Positions 34,050-41,691 of a stretch of DNA of 64,000 bases are shown here, piece by piece (the stretch's first letter is position 1; each line of letters opens with the position of its first letter). A program made the position numbers and the translations under genes. The DNA is from Collinsella sp. AM18-10 (GTDB lineage: Bacteria > Actinomycetota > Coriobacteriia > Coriobacteriales > Coriobacteriaceae), in the NCBI RefSeq assembly GCF_003471585.1, contig NZ_QRJO01000002.1:156232-220231 (forward strand), given 5' to 3'. The notes beneath the pieces were generated by a model that saw only the letters and a list, made by a program, of their open reading frames with translations, was not told the origin of the DNA and made no database searches.

Positions 34050-34979
34050 CTACCTGTTTGCTTCAATGAGCTTTTCAAGCCTCAAAACTCGATGGTAGAG
34101 GGCCGACTTCGACAAGGGAGGGTCAGCCATCTCCCCTAAATCACGCAGCGACAGATCGGGATAGCGCTCGCGCAGGTCGCAAAAGACCGCCAAGGCATCC
34201 GGAAGCGCATCGCGAAGGCCGCGCTGCTCGAGCTCATCGATAAGCGCAAGCTGATGTTGGGCAGCACCGGCGCTTCTGGTCTGGTTGGCGAGCTCGGCGT
34301 TCACGCGACGGTTCACATCGTTCTTAACCAACTTGACCGCGCGCGCCTCCTCAATCTCGGCAACGCTGCGCTTGGCACCAATCAGCTTTAATAAATGCTC
34401 GATTTCCTCGGCGCTCTTAATGTACACGGCATATGACCCCCGCCGCGCATTAACACGAGTATGGACCCCAATCTGCCCCAACAGGTCGCAAAGCCCCTTG
34501 GCATATTGCTCGCCCTGCACCGCGATCTCCAAATGAAAATCGCCGCGTGGATCGGCCACGAAGCCGCCCGCGATGAGCGCGCCGCGGATGTAGGCAAGCC
34601 TGCAGCAGGGACGGGCAACGATGTGTCGGGGAACACCAGCAACGAGCCCTCCCCTGCGGTCTAGAATGCCCAGCAGCACCAGAGCCTTGTCCAGGTCGGG
34701 TTGATCGGGCAGGGTAATGAGATAGTTACGGACCTTATGCAAGACCGATTTACGAACGGTGAATTCCGTTTTGAGCTTAAGGATGCGATGCGTCAGCGTG
34801 ATCATCGTGCGCGCGACGGCGCCCGTCTCGGTCGCGACCGTCAAACGATACCGCCCGGAGCCGGCCAACGAAAGCGTACCGCTCACACGCGTCAGGGCGG
34901 CAAGCGTCGACAAATCGCAGTATTCACATTCGGGTTCGCAGCGCGCAAGCTCGTCGCGCACCTCAGCGGTAAACGACAT
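34050..34979 (-). CDS. whiA: DNA-binding protein WhiA
   Basis: 309 aa. N-terminal LAGLIDADG-like homing-endonuclease fold without catalytic residues (FTAEVRDELAR, then GVPRHIVARPCCRLAYIRGALIAGG). The C-terminal helix-turn-helix includes LRERYPDLSLRDLGEMADPPLSKSALYHRVLRL. In streptomycetes WhiA controls sporulation; in non-sporulating Gram-positives it is linked to division and chromosome segregation. Starts 6 bases after rapZ. Confidence 0.95.
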   Translation of the reverse strand: MSFTAEVRDELARCEPECEYCDLSTLAALTRVSGTLSLAGSGRYRLTVATETGAVARTMITLTHRILKLKTEFTVRKSVLHKVRNYLITLPDQPDLDKALVLLGILDRRGGLVAGVPRHIVARPCCRLAYIRGALIAGGFVADPRGDFHLEIAVQGEQYAKGLCDLLGQIGVHTRVNARRGSYAVYIKSAEEIEHLLKLIGAKRSVAEIEEARAVKLVKNDVNRRVNAELANQTRSAGAAQHQLALIDELEQRGLRDALPDALAVFCDLRERYPDLSLRDLGEMADPPLSKSALYHRVLRLEKLIEANR

Positions 34980-34985
34980 GCAGGC

Positions 34986-35888
34986 CTATGCCTTCGTGTT
35001 GGCGCGCGACAGGTCGCGGTGGGAGATGCTCACGTGATACTGGGCGCCTTCCAGGTAACGGGCCGTGGCCTCGGCAATGGCGACGCTACGGTGCTGTCCG
35101 CCCGTGCAGCCGATGGCGATAGAAAGCTGCGGCTTACCCTCCGCGATATAGCCCGGCATCACCGTATCGAGCAGCTGCGTCCAGGCCTTCCAGAACTCCT
35201 GGGTCTTGGGATGGTCCAGAACAAAGTCGGAGACTTTCTTATCGAGACCGGTCATGGTACGCATCTCGGGATCGTAAAACGGATTGGGCAGGAAGCGAAC
35301 GTCGATCATAATGTCCGCCTCGACGGGCATACCGTGCTTAAAGCCAAACGAGAACACGTGAACGTCCATGAGCTGCTGGTCGGACAACTCGGAGAACGCC
35401 ATGCGCAATTTGTTGCGCAGGGCAGAGGTGCGCAGGCGGCTCGTGTCGATAATCATATCGGCTCGATCGCGCACGCCCTGCAGCTGAAGGCGCTCGCGCT
35501 GAATGGCATCGGCCGTAGTCTCCCCCGGCTTGGCAATGGGATGACGGCGGCGATTTTCGCTGTAGCGACGAATCAGCACCTCGTCAGAAGCCTCCAGGAA
35601 CACGATGTCGCAGCTCATCTCGCGCTCTTCGAGCGCGGCGACCGCATCGAGCAACTCGTCAAACAGTCCCTGGCTACGCAAATCGCAGGTGACGGCGAGA
35701 TGCCTGCCCACGCCCGTATTGATGCCGACGAGCTCGGCAAGCTGGGCGATGAGACGCGGAGGTAGGTTATCAATGCAAAAATAGCCCATGTCCTCGAACA
35801 CGTGCATGGCCTGTGTGCGGCCCGATCCGGACATTCCGGTGATGATGACGATATCGGGGATGCGCTCCGAGCGCTCCGCCGCATCCAT
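34986..35888 (-). CDS. rapZ: RapZ/YvcJ nucleotide-binding protein
   Basis: 300 aa. Walker A GMSGSGRTQA (Arg in place of the usual Lys), Walker B-like SRLRTS..., and the C-terminal block IAIGCTGGQHRSVAIAE. In E. coli it guides RNase E to GlmZ; in Gram-positives it is a P-loop GTP/ATP-binding protein of less clear role. ATG 35888 with AAGGGAG upstream is favoured over earlier ATGs. yvcK, normally next, is absent: whiA follows directly. Confidence 0.94.
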   Translation of the reverse strand: MDAAERSERIPDIVIITGMSGSGRTQAMHVFEDMGYFCIDNLPPRLIAQLAELVGINTGVGRHLAVTCDLRSQGLFDELLDAVAALEEREMSCDIVFLEASDEVLIRRYSENRRRHPIAKPGETTADAIQRERLQLQGVRDRADMIIDTSRLRTSALRNKLRMAFSELSDQQLMDVHVFSFGFKHGMPVEADIMIDVRFLPNPFYDPEMRTMTGLDKKVSDFVLDHPKTQEFWKAWTQLLDTVMPGYIAEGKPQLSIAIGCTGGQHRSVAIAEATARYLEGAQYHVSISHRDLSRANTKA

Positions 35889-36007
35889 GGCATCTCCCTT
35901 TTGCATGTGTTGCCTCCCGAAAACAAGCGCGGGACCCAGCAACCCGGATCCCGCGCGGTCAATTGCCTATATTGAGTATACCGCCCCGAGCGGATACGAG
36001 GCCTGTC

Positions 36008-36694
36008 TTACGCCTCAAGCGCAGCCTTGAACCAACTCGTAATACTCGTGGGGTGCGTGATGGCGGTGCCGACGACAACGGCCCAGGCGCCCGCATCGAT
36101 CGCGGCGCGAGCCTCCTCGGGCGTGTGAACGCGGCCCTCGCAGATGATGGGAAGACCGGGAAATTCCTCGGTCGCCTGACGCAGGAGCGGCAGATCGGGG
36201 CCATCGGCCATGGTGCAGTCGATGGCGGCGACACCATGAGAAAGCGTGGTGGATACAAGGTCGAAGCCCATATCAACCGCACGGCGAATGTCCTCGATGG
36301 TGGCACAATCCGCCATCAGGAGCACACCCTCCTCGTGCAGCGGGCGGAAGATATCCTCGACCGTCTTGCCATCGGGGCGCGGACGATCGGTGGCGTCGAT
36401 CGCCACGATATCGGCACCGGCAGCAACGCAGGCGCGAGCGTGACGCAGCGTCGGCGTGATGTAAACGCCCTCGTGTCCATCCTTCCACAGGCCGATGACG
36501 GGAACCTCACAGCGACCCTTAATAGCGGCAATGTCGGCAAGGCCCTGACAGCGAATGGCGGCGGCGCCGCCAAGCTCGCAAGCGCGAGACATTTGAGCCA
36601 TGGTCTCGGGCGTACGAAGCGGCTCGCCCATATACGCCTGAACGCTCACGACGAGCTTGCCCTTCAGGGACTGGATCAAAGGATCAACGGTCAT
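36008..36694 (-). CDS. nanE: N-acetylmannosamine-6-phosphate 2-epimerase
   Basis: 228 aa TIM barrel converting ManNAc-6-P to GlcNAc-6-P. LVVSVQAYMGEPL, GAAAIRCQG, PVIGLWKDG, IDATDRPRPDG with the active-site Asp/Lys region, MADCATIED and ICEGRVHTPEEA are family blocks. The ATG at 36694 begins the conserved part. Last gene of the nan locus, with a palindrome between it and nanK. Confidence 0.95.
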   Translation of the reverse strand: MTVDPLIQSLKGKLVVSVQAYMGEPLRTPETMAQMSRACELGGAAAIRCQGLADIAAIKGRCEVPVIGLWKDGHEGVYITPTLRHARACVAAGADIVAIDATDRPRPDGKTVEDIFRPLHEEGVLLMADCATIEDIRRAVDMGFDLVSTTLSHGVAAIDCTMADGPDLPLLRQATEEFPGLPIICEGRVHTPEEARAAIDAGAWAVVVGTAITHPTSITSWFKAALEA

Positions 36695-36719
36695 GTTCGA
36701 CTCAACCTTTCTCAAAACA

Positions 36720-36817
36720 GCCTTCTGAGACACCGCACCTTGACGTTCAAACCGTCGCTCGCGTACCGAAGTACGCTTCGCTCCTCTTTCACGTCAATCT
36801 GCGGCACCTCAGAAGGC
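36720..36817. repeat. Multi-tier palindrome between nanK and nanE
   Basis: Tiers: GCCTTCTGAG/CTCAGAAGGC (36720-36729, 36808-36817), CCGCA/TGCGG (36733-36737, 36800-36804), TTGACGT/ACGTCAA (36740-36746, 36791-36797) and GTAC-CGAA-GTAC at the tip, with small internal loops. The centre shares AAGTACGCTTC and CTCCTCTTTC with 17867-17970. Confidence 0.85.
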
Positions 36818-36834
36818 GCACTTGGTAGTTATGT

Positions 36835-37800
36835 TTACTTCAACGACGCAAGAAGGTGTTCGGCGGCGCCGATGAGCGGCGCGTCGCCCTCCAGAGAACC
36901 GATGAGGATCGGCGTGTCCTGAAGCGGATCGAGCGCCTGGCTGGCATAGCCCTCGTGCACCGAATCCTTCCACGTCTGCGAACGCCAATCGGGACCTTGG
37001 TGAATCACACCGCCCGAAAGCACGATGACCTCAGGGTCCAGGATGTTAGCGAGCGAGCCCAAGCTGGCACCCAACGCAAAGCCGGCGTCATGGATGACCT
37101 CGGTTGCCTTTGCGTCGCCCGCGCGGCACAGGTCGTTCACATCGCGACCGACCGAAGGACGGCTGGGGTCGACGCGGCCAAAGCGCTCATCGTACATACG
37201 ACCAATGGAAGTGCCCGAAGCGACAGACTCAAGATGGCCGGAACGCCCGCAGGCGCAGGGAATGCCGGCGGCAGCCGAGCACTCGATGTGGCCCATATGG
37301 CCAGCAGCACCATGGAAGCCCTGCATCACGCGGCCGTTCTCGACATATGCGCCGCCAATGCCCGTACCGATGCCAAGACACAAGACGGAGAACTTGCCCT
37401 TGCCGACGCCCCAGTGGGCCTCGCCCAGAGCATGAGCCTGCACGTCGCCTACAACGGCAACGGGAAGACCGAGATCCTCACGCAGACGCGGCCCCAACTG
37501 AACGCCGGACCAGCCGGGCATGATCTCATTGGCATACGCGATGGCGCCCGTCTTGGGATCGACGACGCCGGCGGCACCGATACCGACGCCAAGGACCTCG
37601 ACATCGGGATTCGCCTCGAGAGCAGCCTTGATGGACGCCTCAATACGCTGGAAGACGGCCTCGCCGCCCTCTTGGGCCTCCGTGGGAACCTCGGCCTCAA
37701 AAACGGGATGGGGCACACTACCGTCAGCCGGGTACTCCATGATGGCAGTCGCAATCTTAGTTCCGCCGATATCGACAGAGCAGACGTACTTGTTCTCCAT
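36835..37800 (-). CDS. nanK: ROK-family kinase, probable N-acetylmannosamine kinase
   Basis: 321 aa. ATP-binding DIGGTKIATAIM at the N-terminus, GIGTGIGGAYV, and the zinc loop PCACGRSGHLE, where the usual third Cys of CxCGxxGCxE is His. The EIMPGWSG motif fits a hexose kinase of the ROK class. Assignment to ManNAc rests on its place between nanE and nanA; glucokinase is the alternative. GAAGGAG precedes ATG 37800. Confidence 0.87.
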   Translation of the reverse strand: MENKYVCSVDIGGTKIATAIMEYPADGSVPHPVFEAEVPTEAQEGGEAVFQRIEASIKAALEANPDVEVLGVGIGAAGVVDPKTGAIAYANEIMPGWSGVQLGPRLREDLGLPVAVVGDVQAHALGEAHWGVGKGKFSVLCLGIGTGIGGAYVENGRVMQGFHGAAGHMGHIECSAAAGIPCACGRSGHLESVASGTSIGRMYDERFGRVDPSRPSVGRDVNDLCRAGDAKATEVIHDAGFALGASLGSLANILDPEVIVLSGGVIHQGPDWRSQTWKDSVHEGYASQALDPLQDTPILIGSLEGDAPLIGAAEHLLASLK

Positions 37801-37877
37801 GTCGCTCTCCTTCGGAGATAAAAACAACTACAGGAAATGCGCCGTCAGGCTAGCCGTCACAGCGCAGTAAAGGTTAT

Positions 37878-37965
37878 CCAGGTGCCCAAGATCGCCGAGA
37901 AACCGTGTGGCCATTGACCGAATGGGTCATGGCCACACGGTTGAACGGCGAGGTCGGGTGCCTGG
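37878..37965. repeat. Multi-tier palindrome between nanA and nanK
   Basis: ACCGTGTGGCCAT/ATGGCCACACGGT (37902-37914, 37929-37941) with TGACC/GGTCA inside, then CGCCG/CGGCG (37893-37897, 37946-37950) and CCAGG/CCTGG (37878-37882, 37961-37965) outside, separated by symmetric internal loops. Confidence 0.85.
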
Positions 37966-37972
37966 GAAAGCT

Positions 37973-38893
37973 TTACAGGAGACCGTTGTCCTGGAGGACC
38001 TTCTTAATAGCCTCAACGTTCTCGCCGGTCATGGCCTTCACCGGGCGCGGCATGGTCGGGCTGTCGAAGATGCCCATGAGGTTCATAGCGGTCTTGAAGG
38101 CGCCGACGCCACCGGCATAGCCCTGGACGCCCGAGGTGACATCCCAGATGTGCGAAATCTCATTGAGGCGATCCTGCTCGGCCTTGACGGTAGCCCAGTC
38201 ACCGGCTTGAGCGGCCTTCCACTGACGAACGTAGCCCTCGGGCTCAACGTTGGCGAGACCCGGGACGGAACCGTCGGCGCCACCGAGGTAAGCGCCGTCG
38301 ACAACAACCTCGTGACCGGTGAGGATGCTCATCGGATGGCCGTTCTTCTCGTTCTCCTGAACGAGATAGCGGAACGAGATGTCATCACCCGAGGAATCCT
38401 TGACGCCAGCAAGGACGCCCTCGGCGCCGAGCTTGGCAAGGAGCTTCCAGGGGAGCTTGGTGTGAACGCAGACGGGAATGTCATAGGCAAAGATGGGCAG
38501 GTCGAGCTCCTCGTGCAGGATGCGGAAGTGCTCCTCGACCTCGGTCATGCCCTGCAGGGCATAGAACGGGCAGGTGGCGACAAGCGCATCGGCGCCCAGC
38601 TCCTGAGCGACCTTACCGTGCTCGATCATGCGCTCGGTCTCGGTATCGATGATGCCGACCAGGACGGGCACGCGGTGGTCGACGATACGAACGGCCTCGG
38701 CGATGATCTGGCGACGACGCTCATCGGTGGAGAAAACGACCTCGCCCGAAGAGCCCAGGAAGAACAGGCCATCGACGCCGGCATCGATCATGCGGTTGAT
38801 GCTGCGCTCAAAGGAGGCAACGTCGAGCTGGTGATCTTCGGTATCGGGAACAACGACGGGAGGGATAACGCCGGTGAATTTCTGAGTTGCCAC
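37973..38893 (-). CDS. nanA: N-acetylneuraminate lyase (DHDPS/NAL family)
   Basis: 306 aa Schiff-base aldolase splitting sialic acid to ManNAc and pyruvate. FFLGSSGEVVFS matches the substrate loop (usually GSTGE), YAL in CPFYALQGM gives the catalytic Tyr, and GVLAGVKDSSGD the Schiff-base Lys. GTG 38893 is chosen because AAGGAG is six bases upstream and the product begins at the barrel (ATQKFTGVIPPVV). NAL rather than DHDPS is inferred from nanK and nanE beside it. Confidence 0.9.
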   Translation of the reverse strand: MATQKFTGVIPPVVVPDTEDHQLDVASFERSINRMIDAGVDGLFFLGSSGEVVFSTDERRRQIIAEAVRIVDHRVPVLVGIIDTETERMIEHGKVAQELGADALVATCPFYALQGMTEVEEHFRILHEELDLPIFAYDIPVCVHTKLPWKLLAKLGAEGVLAGVKDSSGDDISFRYLVQENEKNGHPMSILTGHEVVVDGAYLGGADGSVPGLANVEPEGYVRQWKAAQAGDWATVKAEQDRLNEISHIWDVTSGVQGYAGGVGAFKTAMNLMGIFDSPTMPRPVKAMTGENVEAIKKVLQDNGLL

Positions 38894-38961
38894 AAGAATC
38901 TCCTTAGTTGTCTGGCGGGCGGCCCTATGCCACCCACTCTTGTTGGCAGTGTCCAGGCCGT

Positions 38962-39813
38962 CTAGGCCAAAGAACACGGGTAGAACGTTTGGTTAAAAAA
39001 GTCGATGACTTCGTTTTCGAACGCGTTGATGCGCTCATGAGCGTATTTGGCATAGATGATATGCCTCCGGTCACACTCAAGACCGTTGAATACGGCAAAC
39101 TGGCCCTTGGGATCACTCACGGCATCCATGAGCGATGTGCCCATGAGCACCGATCCACGCACCCGAGACGACAACGCCTCGAGGCCACCGGGAATTGGAT
39201 TGGCAACCGCCGTGCAGGCGAGGCCCCGCTCGTCCAGAGCAGAAACCGCCAGCGCGACTCCGCCGCCAAGCCCCTCGCCCCATGCAAAGATGCGGTCGGG
39301 GTCCATGCCATCAAGATTGCGCGCGACCTCCGCCAACGCGCAGCCCCAACGGACGCGCCTGACAAAAGCAGGCGAGGTAATCCCCTGTCGCAGATCGCTG
39401 GGTCCAATCGCCTCATCGTCCAGCGCAAGCACGGCATATCCCATGGCCGCAAATCTCGTCATGTGATGCCAGCCGCGCACAGGCCGATCGATGTCGTGGA
39501 ACATCAGGCACAGCGGCACGCGCTCAGAAACCCGGGCACGACCGACAGGCTCGATCAAACGAGCGTGAATCGCATCGTCACCGAGCTCAAAGGAGACCTC
39601 CGAGTAACGGGCGCAGGGGTTAACAAAGTCAATCGCCGTAATGGCCAGGCCTTGAATCTCAAGATTCGAAGCACATGTCTCCAAATCAGAAACATCTGCC
39701 TGAACATCACCGTGCCAGTCCCGATATTCAGAGAGCCTTGACGAAACCGTCCCGGGAATCCCCACAAGGTCGGGGACAATCAGCTCGCCGACATTGCTCT
39801 CGCACTTAGACAT
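38962..39813 (-). CDS. Acetylesterase-family protein lacking the catalytic serine
   Basis: 283 aa alpha/beta-hydrolase related to its neighbour at 39806-40783 and to the acetyl xylan esterase (AXE1) family. The nucleophile elbow reads GEGLGGG (residues 179-185), with Gly181 where the neighbour has Ser in GASQGGG. Asp230 and His259 of the triad appear retained. It therefore looks catalytically dead by the usual mechanism, yet the frame is intact, which suggests a binding or scaffolding role, or another chemistry. It overlaps the upstream gene by 8 bases, implying coupled translation and perhaps a heteromer. Confidence 0.8.
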   Translation of the reverse strand: MSKCESNVGELIVPDLVGIPGTVSSRLSEYRDWHGDVQADVSDLETCASNLEIQGLAITAIDFVNPCARYSEVSFELGDDAIHARLIEPVGRARVSERVPLCLMFHDIDRPVRGWHHMTRFAAMGYAVLALDDEAIGPSDLRQGITSPAFVRRVRWGCALAEVARNLDGMDPDRIFAWGEGLGGGVALAVSALDERGLACTAVANPIPGGLEALSSRVRGSVLMGTSLMDAVSDPKGQFAVFNGLECDRRHIIYAKYAHERINAFENEVIDFFNQTFYPCSLA

Positions 39814-40783
39814 GAGCCTCCCCTCCCTTGCAGAAAAACGGAATGATCAGATCGTCAAAATCCTGAATCTCCTCGTGGCCAAAGCCTTCAAAGAACTCAT
39901 GACGCTTTTCACAGGTCAGGTTGTTATAGACCGCAAACTGCGTCGCTGGCGGACAGACGGTATCGGCTGTGCCGGTGCCAAACAGCACGGGGCATTTGAC
40001 CATAGGGGCAAAGTTCTTGGAATCGAAGTACGCCAGCTTGGCATAGGCTTCGTCGATACGAGTCGAGTCCTCGTCAAACCAGCGAGACCAATAGCGCAGG
40101 CCCTCGTAGGCAATGTCGTCGGCATCCAAGTCCCAGACCAGGCGGAAATCCGACAGGAAGGGATAGAGGATGGCGGCGCGATTGATAAGCTCGCTGTTAA
40201 GTGCACAGGTCGCAATGCCCAAACCGCCGCCCTGCGACGCGCCGTTCACAAACACACGGGCAAGATTGATGCCCTCGAGCTCGCGAACGATGCGACACAG
40301 GATGCGAATATCTTGGTGCAAGCGGACATAGTAGAGGTTGGCCGGGTCGCCGTCGATACCGGCGACGATATGGCCCGCGACCGTTGTGCCCTCAAATCCA
40401 CCAATGTCCTCGGAGGGACCTCCTTGACCGGGGCAGTCGAGGGCGATGAGTGCCATGCCCATGCCCGCAAACGACGCCTGCTCAAACCAGCTGCGGCTTG
40501 CACCCGGATATCCATGGAACTGAAGTACCAATGGCACGGGCTCGTCCGAGACGGGTTTAAGGTACTTGGCATGCAGGCGAGCGCCACACATGCCGGTATA
40601 CCAAAGGTCGAAAAGCTGGCAGGTCACGGCATCGGTGACCGATGCCGTCTCGATCGCATAGTCAAGCCCGACGGCGTCGGCCTCGGCCATGCGGTCCTTC
40701 CAAAAGAGATCGAAATCTGATGGACGGGGCATGGCGCCCCGATACCCACCAAATTGCTGTTGTAGCTCCTGAGCACTTGGCAT
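39806..40783 (-). CDS. Acetyl xylan esterase-family hydrolase, probable sialate O-acetylesterase
   Basis: 325 aa. The triad is complete: Ser183 in VNGASQGGGLG, Asp274 in GTGTADTVCPP and His303 in GFGHEE. LQFHGYPGASRSWF holds the oxyanion region. The AXE1/Cah family is cytoplasmic and often hexameric, removing acetyl groups from sugars. Its position inside the sialic acid operon suggests de-O-acetylation of imported sialic acids; this is inference. The start is uncertain: ATG 40783 begins the family N-terminus but has a poor RBS, and a TTG lies 5 codons upstream. Confidence 0.85.
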   Translation of the reverse strand: MPSAQELQQQFGGYRGAMPRPSDFDLFWKDRMAEADAVGLDYAIETASVTDAVTCQLFDLWYTGMCGARLHAKYLKPVSDEPVPLVLQFHGYPGASRSWFEQASFAGMGMALIALDCPGQGGPSEDIGGFEGTTVAGHIVAGIDGDPANLYYVRLHQDIRILCRIVRELEGINLARVFVNGASQGGGLGIATCALNSELINRAAILYPFLSDFRLVWDLDADDIAYEGLRYWSRWFDEDSTRIDEAYAKLAYFDSKNFAPMVKCPVLFGTGTADTVCPPATQFAVYNNLTCEKRHEFFEGFGHEEIQDFDDLIIPFFCKGGEAHV

Positions 40784-40822
40784 GGCTCGTGAACCCAACC
40801 TTTCGAAATCGCAACGGAGGTG

Positions 40823-40844
40823 CGCCCGGCAAGGGAACCGGGCG
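40823..40844. terminator. Intra-operon hairpin after satD
   Basis: CGCCCGG/CCGGGCG (7 bp, 8-base loop) between the transporter genes and the esterases; no T run, so partial termination or mRNA stabilisation is more likely. Confidence 0.55.
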
Positions 40845-40863
40845 TACGGGAGGGAAAGCGAGG

Positions 40864-41691
40864 CTACTCGCCGAGCTTGGGATGCAGCAGCGACGGCGCA
40901 GCACCGAGCAGCATCTTGGTGTAGGGGTCCTGAGGGTGCTGGAAGACCTGCTTGGCCTCGCCCTGCTCGACGATCTTGCCGCCATTCATAACGATGATGT
41001 CGTCAGAGATATAGCGGACCGTCTGGATGTCATGGCTGATGAACACCATGGCCAGGCCGAGCTCCTTCTTAAGGTCGGTCAGCAGGTTCAGAATCTGCGC
41101 GCGAACCGAAACGTCCAGAGCCGAGGTGGGCTCGTCGGCGATGATGGCATCGGGGTTCAACGACAGGGCACGGGCAATTGCGACGCGCTGGCGCTGGCCG
41201 CCCGAAAGCTGGCCGGGAAGAACCTCGGCGGCGGAGCTGGGCAGACCGGTGAGCTCCAGGAGCTCCTTGACGCGCTTCTCCTGCTCGGCCTCGGTACCCA
41301 GGTTGTGGACGCGCATGGGGTCGAGCAGCTGCTCGCGAACGACCATGCGGGGATTGAGCGCCGTAGCCGGATTCTGGAACACGACCGAGATGACACGGCC
41401 CATGTGGCGACGGTCCTCGGCGGTACGCTTGGTTACGTCCTTGCCCTTAAAGTAGACCTTGCCGCTCGTGGGGGCCTGCAGGCCGCACATGACGTTGGCG
41501 GTGGTGGACTTACCGCAACCGGACTCGCCGACGATACCGATCGTCTGACCGGGCATGAGCTTAATCGTTACACCCTGGACGGCGTGAACCAGGTTGGGGT
41601 GCAGAATCGAGCCGGTACGGGTCCTAAAGGTGACGTGGACGTCATCAAGGAAGATGATCGGCTCGACGCCGTTGACTGCGGTCTCGCTCAT
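40864..41691 (-). CDS. Sialic acid ABC transporter ATPase, SatD-like
   Basis: 275 aa ATPase of the peptide/nickel importer class. Walker A GESGCGKST, Q-loop FQNPATALNPR, signature SGGQRQR, Walker B IIADEPTSALD, H-loop ISHDI. It ends soon after QDPYTKMLLGA and so lacks most of the oligopeptide extension of OppF. It begins right after the fused permease-ATPase. Substrate assignment comes from that fusion and from nanAKE. Confidence 0.85.
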   Translation of the reverse strand: MSETAVNGVEPIIFLDDVHVTFRTRTGSILHPNLVHAVQGVTIKLMPGQTIGIVGESGCGKSTTANVMCGLQAPTSGKVYFKGKDVTKRTAEDRRHMGRVISVVFQNPATALNPRMVVREQLLDPMRVHNLGTEAEQEKRVKELLELTGLPSSAAEVLPGQLSGGQRQRVAIARALSLNPDAIIADEPTSALDVSVRAQILNLLTDLKKELGLAMVFISHDIQTVRYISDDIIVMNGGKIVEQGEAKQVFQHPQDPYTKMLLGAAPSLLHPKLGE

